DNA of 35,315 bases from CAYYOS01 sp964473355. GTDB taxonomy: Bacteria; Pseudomonadota; Gammaproteobacteria; Burkholderiales; REEB80. Of the stretch, positions 8,768 to 16,878 are shown one piece after another; within the stretch, counting starts at the first letter, position 1, and each line of letters opens with the position of its first letter. Made by a program: the position numbers and the translations under genes. The stretch is from positions 1 through 35,315 of the forward strand of contig CAYYOS010000005.1 in assembly GCA_964473355.1 (NCBI GenBank). The letters are read 5' to 3'. Below the pieces are notes generated by a model. The model was not told where the DNA came from. It ran no database searches and saw only the letters and a list, made by a program, of their open reading frames with translations.

Positions 8768-8798
8768 TGTCGATAGCGCGTCTAAATAATGCTATAAA
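8768..8798 (+). promoter_or_regulatory. Possible promoter for the DUF2007-DUF3025 pair
   Basis: TTGTCG (8768-8773) and TATAAA (8793-8798) are separated by 19 bp in the divergent gap between mpl and the gene at 8849. The spacing is long and the -35 weak, so this is tentative. Confidence 0.35.
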
Positions 8799-8848
8799 GG
8801 GCGAAGTACGTCCACACAATTATGGTTTTAAAGGGCTAAGGCACTGGC

Positions 8849-9154
8849 GTGAAAAAAATATATACCGCAGCGAATCTCGCAGACGCACATATTGTCCTCA
8901 ATCTTTTGCAGAGCGAAAACATCGTAGCGCATATTTTTAATCAACACGCCCAAAGCGGCATGGGAGAGATTCCTTTTACGCATGCTTACCCCGAAGTGTG
9001 GTTAACGGAAGATAGCGATGAGTCGCGTGCGCAAGATTTAATTTACACATATCAATCTACCCCTGCGGGGAAGAATTGGCGGTGTACAACTTGTGGAGAG
9101 GAGAATCCCGGAAACTTTGAATTGTGTTGGCAGTGCGCTAAACCTAAGCCATGA
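8849..9154 (+). CDS. DUF2007 protein with C-terminal RanBP2-type zinc finger
   Basis: 101 residues with a GTG start. Residues 1-70 fit the DUF2007 (putative signal-transducing) fold: MKKIYTAANLADAHIVLNLLQ, then a segment around EIPFTHAYPEVWL. The C-terminus WRCTTCGEENPGNFELCWQC exactly fits the RanBP2 zinc-finger spacing W-x-C-x2-C-x3-N-x6-C-x2-C. Its role is unknown; zinc binding is inferred from the pattern. The stop overlaps the ATG of the DUF3025 gene (ATGA, 9151-9154), so the two are probably translated together. Confidence 0.88.
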   Translation: MKKIYTAANLADAHIVLNLLQSENIVAHIFNQHAQSGMGEIPFTHAYPEVWLTEDSDESRAQDLIYTYQSTPAGKNWRCTTCGEENPGNFELCWQCAKPKP

Positions 9155-9975
9155 ACTTTTCTTCCGCCGAGAGAAAGTACTTGGCATCGCCGTTATTTAA
9201 TGCCTACCACCCACTAATGGGAAGCGCCGTCCACGAATTTCAATTGGTGTCCTCGTTGGAGGCCTGCAATCAGATGGCCCGGGAGAAATTCATCGTATCC
9301 GGCGGCGATCGACCGATTCGGTTTGTGCCACCATCTACTGCAAAGCGTGACCCCTACGAGGTAACAATTTTCCTTACGGGCGAAATTGAGACGCGAGAAG
9401 CGGCCCGGCATGACCTTTTTAACGCGTGGGTGTGGCTTACATTTCCAAAAACCAAGGCTGCCGTTAATGCGGGGCACTACTACGCTATGCAGGCTCGTTC
9501 CCCCCAGGCGCATCGCAGTGGAATTGAAGACGCCTTAACGCTGTTAGACGAAAATGGCGTTGTGGTGGTGTGTAGTGATACCGAGTTAATTAAGCTACTG
9601 AAAACTGCGCAATGGAAAACACTTTTTTGGGAGCGTCGCGCGAAAACCGAAAGCTGTATGCGAATCTTCCTATTAGGCCATGGTTTGCTGGAAAAAGCCC
9701 TGCGCCCTTACGTCGGCATGTGCGCACACGGTGTCATACTTCCTGTTCAATCGGAATTCTTGTCGCTGGATTTAGCCGACCAGCTAGAATCGGTAGATCA
9801 GTTGTTGGCCCATTATTTGGCGAAATTCGGCCCAGATTTTAATACCCGAGCCTTGACTGCCATACCCCTGCTTGGGTTCCCCGGTTATTTTGCTGATAAT
9901 ACTGCGGAAAGTTTCTACGATAATCTTCGCTATTTTCGACCAAAGGAAATGGTGCAGAAAAAAGGGCGGGCTTAA
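9151..9975 (+). CDS. DUF3025 family protein
   Basis: A 274-residue soluble protein recognised as DUF3025-like from the central EAARHDLFNAWVWLTFPKTK and SGIEDALTLLDENGVVVV segments. The conserved HDLFNA and the later FWERRA and LGHGLLEKALRPYVGM blocks look like active- or binding-site residues, but no function is established. No signal peptide or membrane segment. It overlaps the upstream DUF2007 gene by ATGA. The 142-bp gap to the convergent ABC gene shows no clear terminator. Confidence 0.85.
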   Translation: MNFSSAERKYLASPLFNAYHPLMGSAVHEFQLVSSLEACNQMAREKFIVSGGDRPIRFVPPSTAKRDPYEVTIFLTGEIETREAARHDLFNAWVWLTFPKTKAAVNAGHYYAMQARSPQAHRSGIEDALTLLDENGVVVVCSDTELIKLLKTAQWKTLFWERRAKTESCMRIFLLGHGLLEKALRPYVGMCAHGVILPVQSEFLSLDLADQLESVDQLLAHYLAKFGPDFNTRALTAIPLLGFPGYFADNTAESFYDNLRYFRPKEMVQKKGRA

Positions 9976-10117
9976 GATTACTGAGCAGATTACTGGTAAT
10001 AGTCGTCCTGCTCGCCCCGCGGGCTCTCCCGAGAACCCTGAACACTACACCGCCGCGGGAATGCCGTCGAAGCACATCCGGGTTAATCGGTACGTTAGCG
10101 ACCCAAAATTAATGTGC

Positions 10118-11968
10118 TCAGGTGAGTGACTCTTCATCCGGATACGTTTCCTGGAAGGGCTCAGAAAAACTCGCAGGTAAAGGCGAGGTGACGTCCTCCT
10201 TTTGTTGTTGGAGCGCCCACATGTGCGCATAGGTCGCACCTTCAGCGAGTAAGCTTTGATGGGTACCCCGCTCAATGATGCGGCCATGATCCATAACTAA
10301 GATCTCGTTTGCCTCAATGACGGTGGATAAGCGATGGGCAATAACCAAGGTTGTACGATTTTGCGCAATTTGCCGCAGTTCGGCCTGAATTGCCTTTTCT
10401 GATTTAGAGTCTAATGCGGACGTGGCTTCGTCGAAGATTAAGATTTGCGGATTTTTCAGCACGGTGCGAGCAATCGCCACCCGCTGCTTTTCACCGCCCG
10501 ATAATTTAAGGCCACGTTCGCCTACGGTCGTATCATAACCGTCGGGCAAGCTGGTAATAAATTCGTGAATATGCGCCACGCGCGCCGCTTCAACGACTTC
10601 ATCACGCGACGCATCCGGCCGCCCATAAGCAATGTTATAAAAAATGCTATCGTTAAAAAGCACCGTGTCCTGGGGCACGATGCCAATATGGCTACGCAAG
10701 CTTTTTTGTGTAACCAAGCGTATGTCTTGGCCATCTATACTAATTTGTCCGCTGTTAACATCATAAAACCGAAACAGCAGCCGTGATAACGTGGATTTGC
10801 CCGCGCCACTAGGGCCGACTACCGCAACCGTATGTCCAGGCGGAATTTCAAAGCTAACGTCGAACAAGATTTGTCGCTTAGCTTCATAACTAAAATTAAC
10901 TTTCTCAAAGCGTACAGCGGCTTTGGTGATGATAAGTTCCGGCGCGCCCGGTGCGTCGGCAATTTCGGTTGATTGAGCGATTAAACCAAACATTTTTTCC
11001 ATGTCAGCCAAAGAGTGCTTAATCTCGCGGTAAACAAAACCCAAAAAATGCAGCGGCATATAGAGTTGCAGCATAAAAACATTGACTAGTACCAAGTCCC
11101 CTAGGGTCATCGTGCCTTTCATTACGCCGTTTGCGGCAAGCAACATCAGTATCGTTACGCCTATGGCGATGATAGCTGACTGGCCTGCATTTAATGCCGC
11201 CAAGGATGTCTGATTGCGTACGGCTGCTTCTTCCCAGCCACGTAGGTTCTCGTCATAGCGATTTGCTTCATACACCTCATTGCCAAAGTATTTCACCGTC
11301 TCATAGTTGAGCAGACTGTCGATGGCTTTGGTATTGGCCTTTGAGTCCATATCGTTCATCGTGCGGCGAAAAATCATGCGCCATTCGGTGATGATTAAAG
11401 TAAATGCAATGTACGCAACTAACGATGCACTGATGACAATAAAAAACCAAATGTCGTATCGGGTTAAAACAATTACCGCAACCAGCGTAATTTCAACCAG
11501 CGTGGGCAAAATATTAAAGAGCATGAAGTTCAGCAAAAAGCTAATGCCCCGCGTGCCGCGTTCAATATCGCGAGACATCCCACCAGTTTGACGGTCTAAG
11601 TGAAAGCGCAGAGCGAGTTCGTGTAAGTGTCGGAATACTTTTATCGCTACACGTCGTATCGCCCGTTGCGTTACTTTTGCGAAAATGGCGTCGCGCAATT
11701 CGCCAAATAAGGAACTGGTGAAACGCAAAGCGCCATAGCCGATTAACAAAAAAATTGGCAAGGAAAGCATAGCTTGAGGCTTATTTAGACTGTCGACGAT
11801 TTCCTTTAAGACCAGCGGCACCCCGACATTAGCAAATTTGGCAAGAATTAACAGTGTCAAAGCAACGACCACGCGCAAACGAAATTCCCATAAGTACGGT
11901 AAAAGGGAACGTATGGTTTGCCAATCGTTGCGGTTGCTGGGCGGTTTGCCGGTGTGGGTGATGCGCAT
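10118..11968 (-). CDS. Atm1/HMT1-type ABC exporter (fused permease-ATPase)
   Basis: A 616-residue half-transporter of the ABCB7/Atm1 class, exporters linked to glutathione conjugates, heavy-metal tolerance and iron-sulfur maturation. The N-terminal part has six predicted membrane helices (about 30-325). Family-specific sequence includes LAKFANVGVPLVLKEIVD near the start and SLLNYETVKYFGNE (218-231). The ATPase domain has Walker A GPSGAGKST (385-393), signature LSGGEKQR (489-496), Walker B ILIFDEATSALD (509-520) and a switch His in VIAHRLST. It acts as a homodimer in the inner membrane. The substrate cannot be read from sequence. It is divergent from the MFS gene. Confidence 0.93.
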   Translation of the reverse strand: MRITHTGKPPSNRNDWQTIRSLLPYLWEFRLRVVVALTLLILAKFANVGVPLVLKEIVDSLNKPQAMLSLPIFLLIGYGALRFTSSLFGELRDAIFAKVTQRAIRRVAIKVFRHLHELALRFHLDRQTGGMSRDIERGTRGISFLLNFMLFNILPTLVEITLVAVIVLTRYDIWFFIVISASLVAYIAFTLIITEWRMIFRRTMNDMDSKANTKAIDSLLNYETVKYFGNEVYEANRYDENLRGWEEAAVRNQTSLAALNAGQSAIIAIGVTILMLLAANGVMKGTMTLGDLVLVNVFMLQLYMPLHFLGFVYREIKHSLADMEKMFGLIAQSTEIADAPGAPELIITKAAVRFEKVNFSYEAKRQILFDVSFEIPPGHTVAVVGPSGAGKSTLSRLLFRFYDVNSGQISIDGQDIRLVTQKSLRSHIGIVPQDTVLFNDSIFYNIAYGRPDASRDEVVEAARVAHIHEFITSLPDGYDTTVGERGLKLSGGEKQRVAIARTVLKNPQILIFDEATSALDSKSEKAIQAELRQIAQNRTTLVIAHRLSTVIEANEILVMDHGRIIERGTHQSLLAEGATYAHMWALQQQKEDVTSPLPASFSEPFQETYPDEESLT

Positions 11969-11974
11969 GGGCGT

Positions 11975-11980
11975 AGTATA
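11975..11980 (-). promoter_or_regulatory. -10 hexamer next to the ABC exporter start (possible leaderless mRNA)
   Basis: On the minus strand a perfect TATACT -10-like hexamer is followed by six bases and then the ATG at 11968. Initiation seven bases after the hexamer would coincide with the A of the start codon. No Shine-Dalgarno is visible and the -35 region is poor. Confidence 0.4.
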
Positions 11981-12014
11981 GTCTCTAAGTGAGGTTTACC
12001 ATTTTAAACATAAC

Positions 12015-13268
12015 ATGAAGAATGAAAAAAAATTTGGACCCAGCGTTGAATTGTCTGAGTGTTCCGTGCTGCCTCATGCAGTGGCAAAAAAAGAGTGGCC
12101 CATTTTAGTCATTTTAGCTGGCATCCAATTTACGCACATCATGGATTTCATGATCATGATGCCCTTAGGCCCGCAATATCTTCGTTTGTTTGCCATTAGC
12201 CCGCAAGAATTTGGATTTTTAATATCGGCTTACACTTTTGCTGCAAGCGCCGCGGGCTTCATTGGGGCCTTGTACATAGACCGCTTTAATCGAAAAAGTG
12301 CGTTACTCATTCTCTATGCCTGTTTTGCCGTTGCTACGCTCGCCTGTGCCCTAGCACCCAATTACGGATGGTTGCTAGCTGCGCGCTCCTTGGCGGGCGC
12401 TTTTGGGGGTTTAATTGGCGCAACGGTTTTTGCTATCGTTGCTGATTTGATTCCGGAGTCGCGACGCGGGGCTGCCACAGGCACCGTCATGTCGGCTTTT
12501 TCCCTGGCAGCGATTGCGGGCGTACCCGTGGGATTATTTTTGGCCAATCATTTTAACTGGCGAGCACCCTTTATATTCCTCACCGTGCTTGTTATCGTTT
12601 TTCTAATTACTGCGCGGCGTGTGCTGCCCGAACTGAAAAGCCATTTATCAGATGCGCCACATGCGAGCGCGTTAGCGCACGTTCGCGAAGTCTTTTCTCA
12701 GGGCAATCATTTGCGCGCCTTTTTACTAATGGCCATGCTAATGTTTGCGGGCTTTTCGGTCATCCCTTATATCGGTCCTTATATGGTCGCGAACGTTGGG
12801 CTAAGCGAAACGGATTTGCCCTACCTCTATTTTAGTGGTGGCTTAATGACGCTATTCACCGCGCGCTACTTCGGAAAAATGGCGGATCGTCACGGCACAC
12901 GAAAAGTATTTATATTGGTTGCGATGGTCTCCATCTTACCGATTCTGGTGCTAACCAATCTGCGTCCAACGGGTTTGCCAATGGCAATTGTGATTATGAC
13001 GGTGTTTATGGTATTCGTTTCCGGGAGATTTGTGCCCGCCATGGCCTTAATCACATCCAGCGTCACTGCGCGCTTGCGCGGCAGCTTTATGAGTTTTAAC
13101 GCCTCCGTACAGCAAATGGCAGCAGGTCTGGCGGCCCTGACCGCAGGTGGAATAATAGGCATATCACCGGGCGGATTGCTCACCAACTATTGGGGCGTGG
13201 GCCTCATGGCAGTCTTTTTTACCATTTGTTGCATGTTGCTGGTAGGCCGAATTAAGCCGGCCTTTTGA
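12015..13268 (+). CDS. Major facilitator superfamily transporter
   Basis: A 417-residue inner-membrane protein with about twelve hydrophobic helices after a polar 30-residue N-terminus. The first helix carries FTHIMDFMIMMPLGPQYLRL, a signature of an AraJ/sugar-efflux-like MFS group. The loop between helices 2 and 3 has DRFNRKSALL, fitting the MFS motif A region, and a second copy appears as DRHGTRKVF. The substrate is unknown; drug or metabolite efflux is a guess. It is divergent from the Atm1-type exporter with only 46 bp between starts. A short GC hairpin overlaps its 3' end. Confidence 0.9.
   Translation: MKNEKKFGPSVELSECSVLPHAVAKKEWPILVILAGIQFTHIMDFMIMMPLGPQYLRLFAISPQEFGFLISAYTFAASAAGFIGALYIDRFNRKSALLILYACFAVATLACALAPNYGWLLAARSLAGAFGGLIGATVFAIVADLIPESRRGAATGTVMSAFSLAAIAGVPVGLFLANHFNWRAPFIFLTVLVIVFLITARRVLPELKSHLSDAPHASALAHVREVFSQGNHLRAFLLMAMLMFAGFSVIPYIGPYMVANVGLSETDLPYLYFSGGLMTLFTARYFGKMADRHGTRKVFILVAMVSILPILVLTNLRPTGLPMAIVIMTVFMVFVSGRFVPAMALITSSVTARLRGSFMSFNASVQQMAAGLAALTAGGIIGISPGGLLTNYWGVGLMAVFFTICCMLLVGRIKPAF
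13244..13266 (+). terminator. Weak intrinsic terminator at the MFS gene end
   Basis: Stem AGGCCG (13244-13249) pairs with CGGCCT (13258-13263), loop of eight bases, followed by TTT. It overlaps the last codons of the MFS gene. The T-run is short. Confidence 0.4.
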
Positions 13269-13464
13269 CTTATTAAAAGCGTGACGTTAGGATGAAGCGC
13301 TCGCTCATGTAAGAGGTCCGCCCATATTTTCCTTTCGTAAGAATAAAACCAAAGCCCGGCATCGCGCCTTTGAGCCCCCCACTTTTGAGTTAATAAGTTC
13401 AGCCGGAGGCGATAAAGCAGTCCAACTCAAGGGCGCATGGAATCTAAAAGGCTTTAGTAAAAAC

Positions 13465-14496
13465 TTGCACGCGATAGAATCGCAGCTCCTCGCTCTCGGG
13501 GATCAAGCTGCGCTCAGGTGGGATTTAACCAAAACTGACTTTGTGGATAGCGCCGGCGCACTGCTATTGCTGCGCGTCTGGGGTGGTCAGCGCGCTGCCA
13601 ATTTACAACTGAATAGTGAGCACGAAGCAATATTTGCCCGCGTGCAGTCTCAAGGTTCGGCACCTATCCGCAAAGTTCGCTATTCTCCGCTTACGCCCAT
13701 ATATGTACTGGGTGATGCGATGTTTTCGTTGGCCACCCATTTCAAAGGCGTTTTGACTTTGTTTGGCCAGTTGGTACTCGATACCTTTTTCCTTTTTCGC
13801 CATCCCACGCAAGTTCCACGGCGGGAACTGTCGGCTAACATTTATAAAATGGGAGCCCGAGCGTTACCCATCACCGGTTTGGTCGGTTTCCTCATCGGGG
13901 TGGTGGTGAGTTATTTATCGGCGCAACAATTGCAAGCGTTTGGCGCGGATATTTACATCATTAATATTTTGGGTGTGGCGGTAATGCGCGAATTAGGCCC
14001 CCTGTTGGCGGCAATATTAATCGCCGGCCGCTCCGGTTCTGCTATGACCGCCCAATTAGGCGTCATGCGCGTAACCCAAGAGTTGGATGCCTTGGGGGCG
14101 CTGGGCATATCCCATACCATACGCTTGGTTTGGCCTAAGGTCTTGGCGTTGACCTTAGTCTTACCGCTCCTTATATTGTGGACTGATCTGGTAGCGCTAA
14201 TAGGTGGCATGATTACCGTTAACCTGCAGCTTGGTATCAGCTTTAGCCAATTCATTAATACCTTGCCGGACGTGGTGCCCATTGGCAATTTATGGTTGGG
14301 TGTTTTTAAGGGCGCGGTCTTTGGCGGTTTAATCGCGCTGATCGCTTGCCATTTCGGGTTAATGATTAAACCCAATACCGAAAGTTTAGGCGCGGGGACG
14401 ACTGCATCGGTGGTGACCGGGATTACCATGGTGATTATCGCGGATGCCATTTTTGCAATTCTTTTTTCTAATGTGGGAACTCGATTTGGCGGCTAG
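13465..14496 (+). CDS. mlaE: MlaE-type phospholipid transporter permease with N-terminal STAS domain
   Basis: Inner-membrane permease of an Mla-type system moving lipid between the membranes. The N-terminal ~95 residues form a STAS (MlaB-like) domain with LRWDLTKTDFVDSAGALLLLRVW. The MlaE permease follows with several helices and the GVAVMRELGPLLAAILIAGRSGSAMTAQ signature. TTG 13465 is the first usual start codon in frame, giving 343 residues, but the frame is open back to 13291 and reads convincing STAS sequence (KAVQLKGAWNLKGFSKN) before it. The true start is therefore probably upstream, perhaps ATA 13324, which has AGAGG seven bases before it. Alternatively a sequence error has destroyed the start. 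Next gene: mlaF. Confidence 0.9.
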   Translation: MHAIESQLLALGDQAALRWDLTKTDFVDSAGALLLLRVWGGQRAANLQLNSEHEAIFARVQSQGSAPIRKVRYSPLTPIYVLGDAMFSLATHFKGVLTLFGQLVLDTFFLFRHPTQVPRRELSANIYKMGARALPITGLVGFLIGVVVSYLSAQQLQAFGADIYIINILGVAVMRELGPLLAAILIAGRSGSAMTAQLGVMRVTQELDALGALGISHTIRLVWPKVLALTLVLPLLILWTDLVALIGGMITVNLQLGISFSQFINTLPDVVPIGNLWLGVFKGAVFGGLIALIACHFGLMIKPNTESLGAGTTASVVTGITMVIIADAIFAILFSNVGTRFGG

Positions 14497-15265
14497 TGAA
14501 TGCGTAATTAACATGGAGCACGTGTGGACAACGGTGGGCAAACACGTTATCCATAAAGACATTTCTTTATGCATACGTCATTCTGAAATTGTGGCCCTAG
14601 TTGGCGCTTCAGGGAGTGGAAAAACAACCCTTTTACAACAAATGATTGGTTTGCGGCGGCCTTCCAAAGGAAAAGTAACGGTTTTTGATTTAGCGCTGGA
14701 TAACGACGATGAACATGAGCAGCGAACGCTGCGCCGTCGCTGGGGGGTGTTGTTCCAGCACGGCGCGTTGTTTTCCGCCCTAACAGTTTTTGATAACGTC
14801 GCGCTGCCCTTACGCGAAACCAAGTTTTTGGACAAGGCTATGATCAATGATTTGGTCATGGCAAAGCTAGCCATGGTAGGCTTGGAGGCTAAAGATGCCG
14901 ATAAAATGCCCGCACAACTATCTGGGGGAATGGTAAAACGCGTGGGACTAGCAAGGGCGCTTGCGCTAGAACCGGAACTCTTATTTCTAGATGAGCCCAC
15001 GTCTGGACTGGACCCCGTTTCCAGCGAGGAATTTGTCAAGCTGATGGAAACTCTGCAGCGGGAGCTGGATCTGACTATAGTAATGGTTACCCATGATCTC
15101 GAAACCTTGGCGGCCTTAGCGGACAAAATCGCCGTCTTAGCCGATCAACAGCTCGTAGGCTACGCCTCTTTACAAGAAATCTATAAAATAAATCATCCTT
15201 TCATTCAAGAATTTTTTGGCGGCACGCGGGGTCAGCGCGCGCTGCATGCCTTTGGAGTGATTTAA
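14471..15265 (+). CDS. mlaF: Mla-type lipid transporter ATPase
   Basis: ABC ATPase energising the MlaE permease on the cytoplasmic face. Walker A GASGSGKTTL, signature LSGGMVKRVGLARAL (the Met after LSGG is usual in MlaF), Walker B LLFLDEPTSGLDP and switch MVTHDLE are all present; with ATG 14471 the length is 264 residues. That start overlaps the mlaE stop (14494-14496) and keeps the first beta strand (CVINMEHV). A longer frame from 14444 adds hydrophobic residues that are really mlaE sequence, and TTG 14486 is an alternative. The stop overlaps the mlaD ATG by one base. Confidence 0.94.
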   Translation: MWELDLAASECVINMEHVWTTVGKHVIHKDISLCIRHSEIVALVGASGSGKTTLLQQMIGLRRPSKGKVTVFDLALDNDDEHEQRTLRRRWGVLFQHGALFSALTVFDNVALPLRETKFLDKAMINDLVMAKLAMVGLEAKDADKMPAQLSGGMVKRVGLARALALEPELLFLDEPTSGLDPVSSEEFVKLMETLQRELDLTIVMVTHDLETLAALADKIAVLADQQLVGYASLQEIYKINHPFIQEFFGGTRGQRALHAFGVI

Positions 15266-16200
15266 TGGAAAATCGCGCGCACGCTTTTCTTGCCGGTGTT
15301 TTTACCATCGTTTTTGGAATATTGCTTGCCCTAGCCTATTTTTGGTTTTCCGGGAAAGGGGAGATACGCAACCCCTATTTATTAATCACGGACAAATCCA
15401 TTTCGGGCTTAAATAACCAGGCTTCGGTACGTTATCGGGGCGTGGAAGTAGGCAAGGTACAGTCGATTAAATTCGACGAGCGCCAACCTAAGTTCATTCA
15501 AATAAAAATTGCCGTTGACGAAGAAACACCGGTAACCAAGAGCACGTTCGCGCAACTAAAGTATCGGGGCATTACGGGTTTGGCGTACGTTGAGTTAAAC
15601 GATGATGGACGCGATCATACGCCATTGCCCACCAGCAAAAATGCACCCGGGGTAATTAAGTTACGTGCATCGTTGATAGACGAAGTGAGCGCCTCCGGCC
15701 AGGAATTAATTGGTAGCGTGACGGAATTAACCGATCGCTTGAACATGTTATTAAACGATGAAAGCCAAGCTAACGTGGGCCGAATCTTGGTGAACATCGA
15801 AGCGGCGACACAGCGCTTAGTGGTTGTGCAAGACTCCTTAATCCCGGTAATTAAAAATCTTCCTGATACGACTAAAAAAGCATCCCGGGCATTTGATCAG
15901 GCTGAACGTTTTTTTGCAAACGCCACCGATACCACAACGCGTTTAAAAGAAAGCATAAAAAGCTTTGATGCCGTGGCGCAAAGCGCTGAAAAGTTAGGGT
16001 CCACAGGGGAGAAGGTGGCAAACGAAGTGCTCACCAGCACGCTGCCGCAGATCCGGGAGTTGGTCAGTAACCTAAATCGCACTTCCCGCAATCTCGATCG
16101 CATCTCTGGCAATTTGCAAGATCGACCACAAAGTCTAATTTTTGGTAAAGAGCCCGCCATCCCCGGTCCCGGTGAGGCTGGCTTTGCCGCTCCCAAGTGA
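15265..16200 (+). CDS. mlaD: MCE-domain substrate-binding protein of the Mla-type transporter
   Basis: A 311-residue protein anchored by one N-terminal transmembrane helix (about 8-29) with a periplasmic MCE domain (about 38-112: LLITDKSISGLNNQASVRY, then RGVEVGKV and KYRGITGLAYVEL). After the MCE domain comes a long region predicted helical (about 125-290). That is longer than E. coli MlaD (~183 residues) and more like MCE proteins of PqiB/LetB-related or plant-type systems. MCE proteins form hexameric rings that channel lipids. Stop/start overlap (TAATG) with mlaF; seven bases before the lipoprotein gene. Confidence 0.93.
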   Translation: MENRAHAFLAGVFTIVFGILLALAYFWFSGKGEIRNPYLLITDKSISGLNNQASVRYRGVEVGKVQSIKFDERQPKFIQIKIAVDEETPVTKSTFAQLKYRGITGLAYVELNDDGRDHTPLPTSKNAPGVIKLRASLIDEVSASGQELIGSVTELTDRLNMLLNDESQANVGRILVNIEAATQRLVVVQDSLIPVIKNLPDTTKKASRAFDQAERFFANATDTTTRLKESIKSFDAVAQSAEKLGSTGEKVANEVLTSTLPQIRELVSNLNRTSRNLDRISGNLQDRPQSLIFGKEPAIPGPGEAGFAAPK

Positions 16201-16206
16201 GGTCGC

Positions 16207-16818
16207 ATGAATAAAAACAAGATATGGAGTCTCTTCGCAATTCTATTTGCACTGGGTGCTTGTTCGATCTTGCCATCCGATAAACCTAAGGACCTGGCCA
16301 CTTACGATTTAGGTATATTCCGTCCTCACGATGTGCCCACAAAGTTAGCGACCCACTTACTAATCCCGGACGTAGAAGCACCGCAATGGCTGGAAGGCCC
16401 CGGGATCTACTATCGTTTGGGGTATCAGAATCCGGCGCGGCTGCAACCCTATGCCAACAGCCGTTGGGTCGCTGCCCCTGCCTCCCTCATTACTATGCGC
16501 TTGCGGCAACGATTCGCCCAGGCAACTTCTAAAGGCGCGACGACGAGCGACAACATTAGCCGCGCTGATTACGTTTTACGAGTGCAAGTGGAAGAATTCA
16601 GCCAAGTTTTTGATACACCCACGTCCAGTTCGGCGATCGTGCGTATGACGGCAAGTCTAGTAGGCGGGAAAGATAAACTGCTTGTGGCGCAAAAAAGTTT
16701 CAACATCACCCGCAAAGCCGAGACTGCAGACGCGCCCGGTGGGGTACGTGCACTGTCTGAAGGCACCGAGGATGCAATAAGCGAAATTTTGGATTGGGCT
16801 GTAAAGACTGTAAAGTGA
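16207..16818 (+). CDS. ABC-type transport auxiliary lipoprotein (PqiC-like)
   Basis: A 203-residue outer-membrane lipoprotein candidate. The signal sequence ends in lipobox LGAC with Cys19, and the following Ser-Ile gives no inner-membrane retention signal. The remainder fits the ABC_trans_aux/PqiC family: TYDLG, LLIPDVEAPQWLEGPGIYYR, the RYADSRW-like block (NSRWVAAPASLITMRLRQRF) and ADYVLRVQVEEFSQVF. It probably provides the outer-membrane end of the lipid pathway, in place of an MlaA/MlaC pair, which is absent here. Last gene of the operon; the convergent neighbour is 60 bp away. Confidence 0.92.
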   Translation: MNKNKIWSLFAILFALGACSILPSDKPKDLATYDLGIFRPHDVPTKLATHLLIPDVEAPQWLEGPGIYYRLGYQNPARLQPYANSRWVAAPASLITMRLRQRFAQATSKGATTSDNISRADYVLRVQVEEFSQVFDTPTSSSAIVRMTASLVGGKDKLLVAQKSFNITRKAETADAPGGVRALSEGTEDAISEILDWAVKTVK

Positions 16819-16878
16819 ATTCACATGCCTGAGCAGGAGATTGGAGTCGAATAAGGTTATAACCATCGCATTGATTTG

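Noticed and set aside
14444..14470. Longer start for mlaF
   Set aside because: The added hydrophobic residues come from reading mlaE sequence in another frame; ATG 14471 fits the family.
16855..16864. GGTTATAACC palindrome between the lipoprotein and PDC-sensor genes
   Set aside because: Too short and AT-rich to act as a terminator; such palindromes are common by chance.
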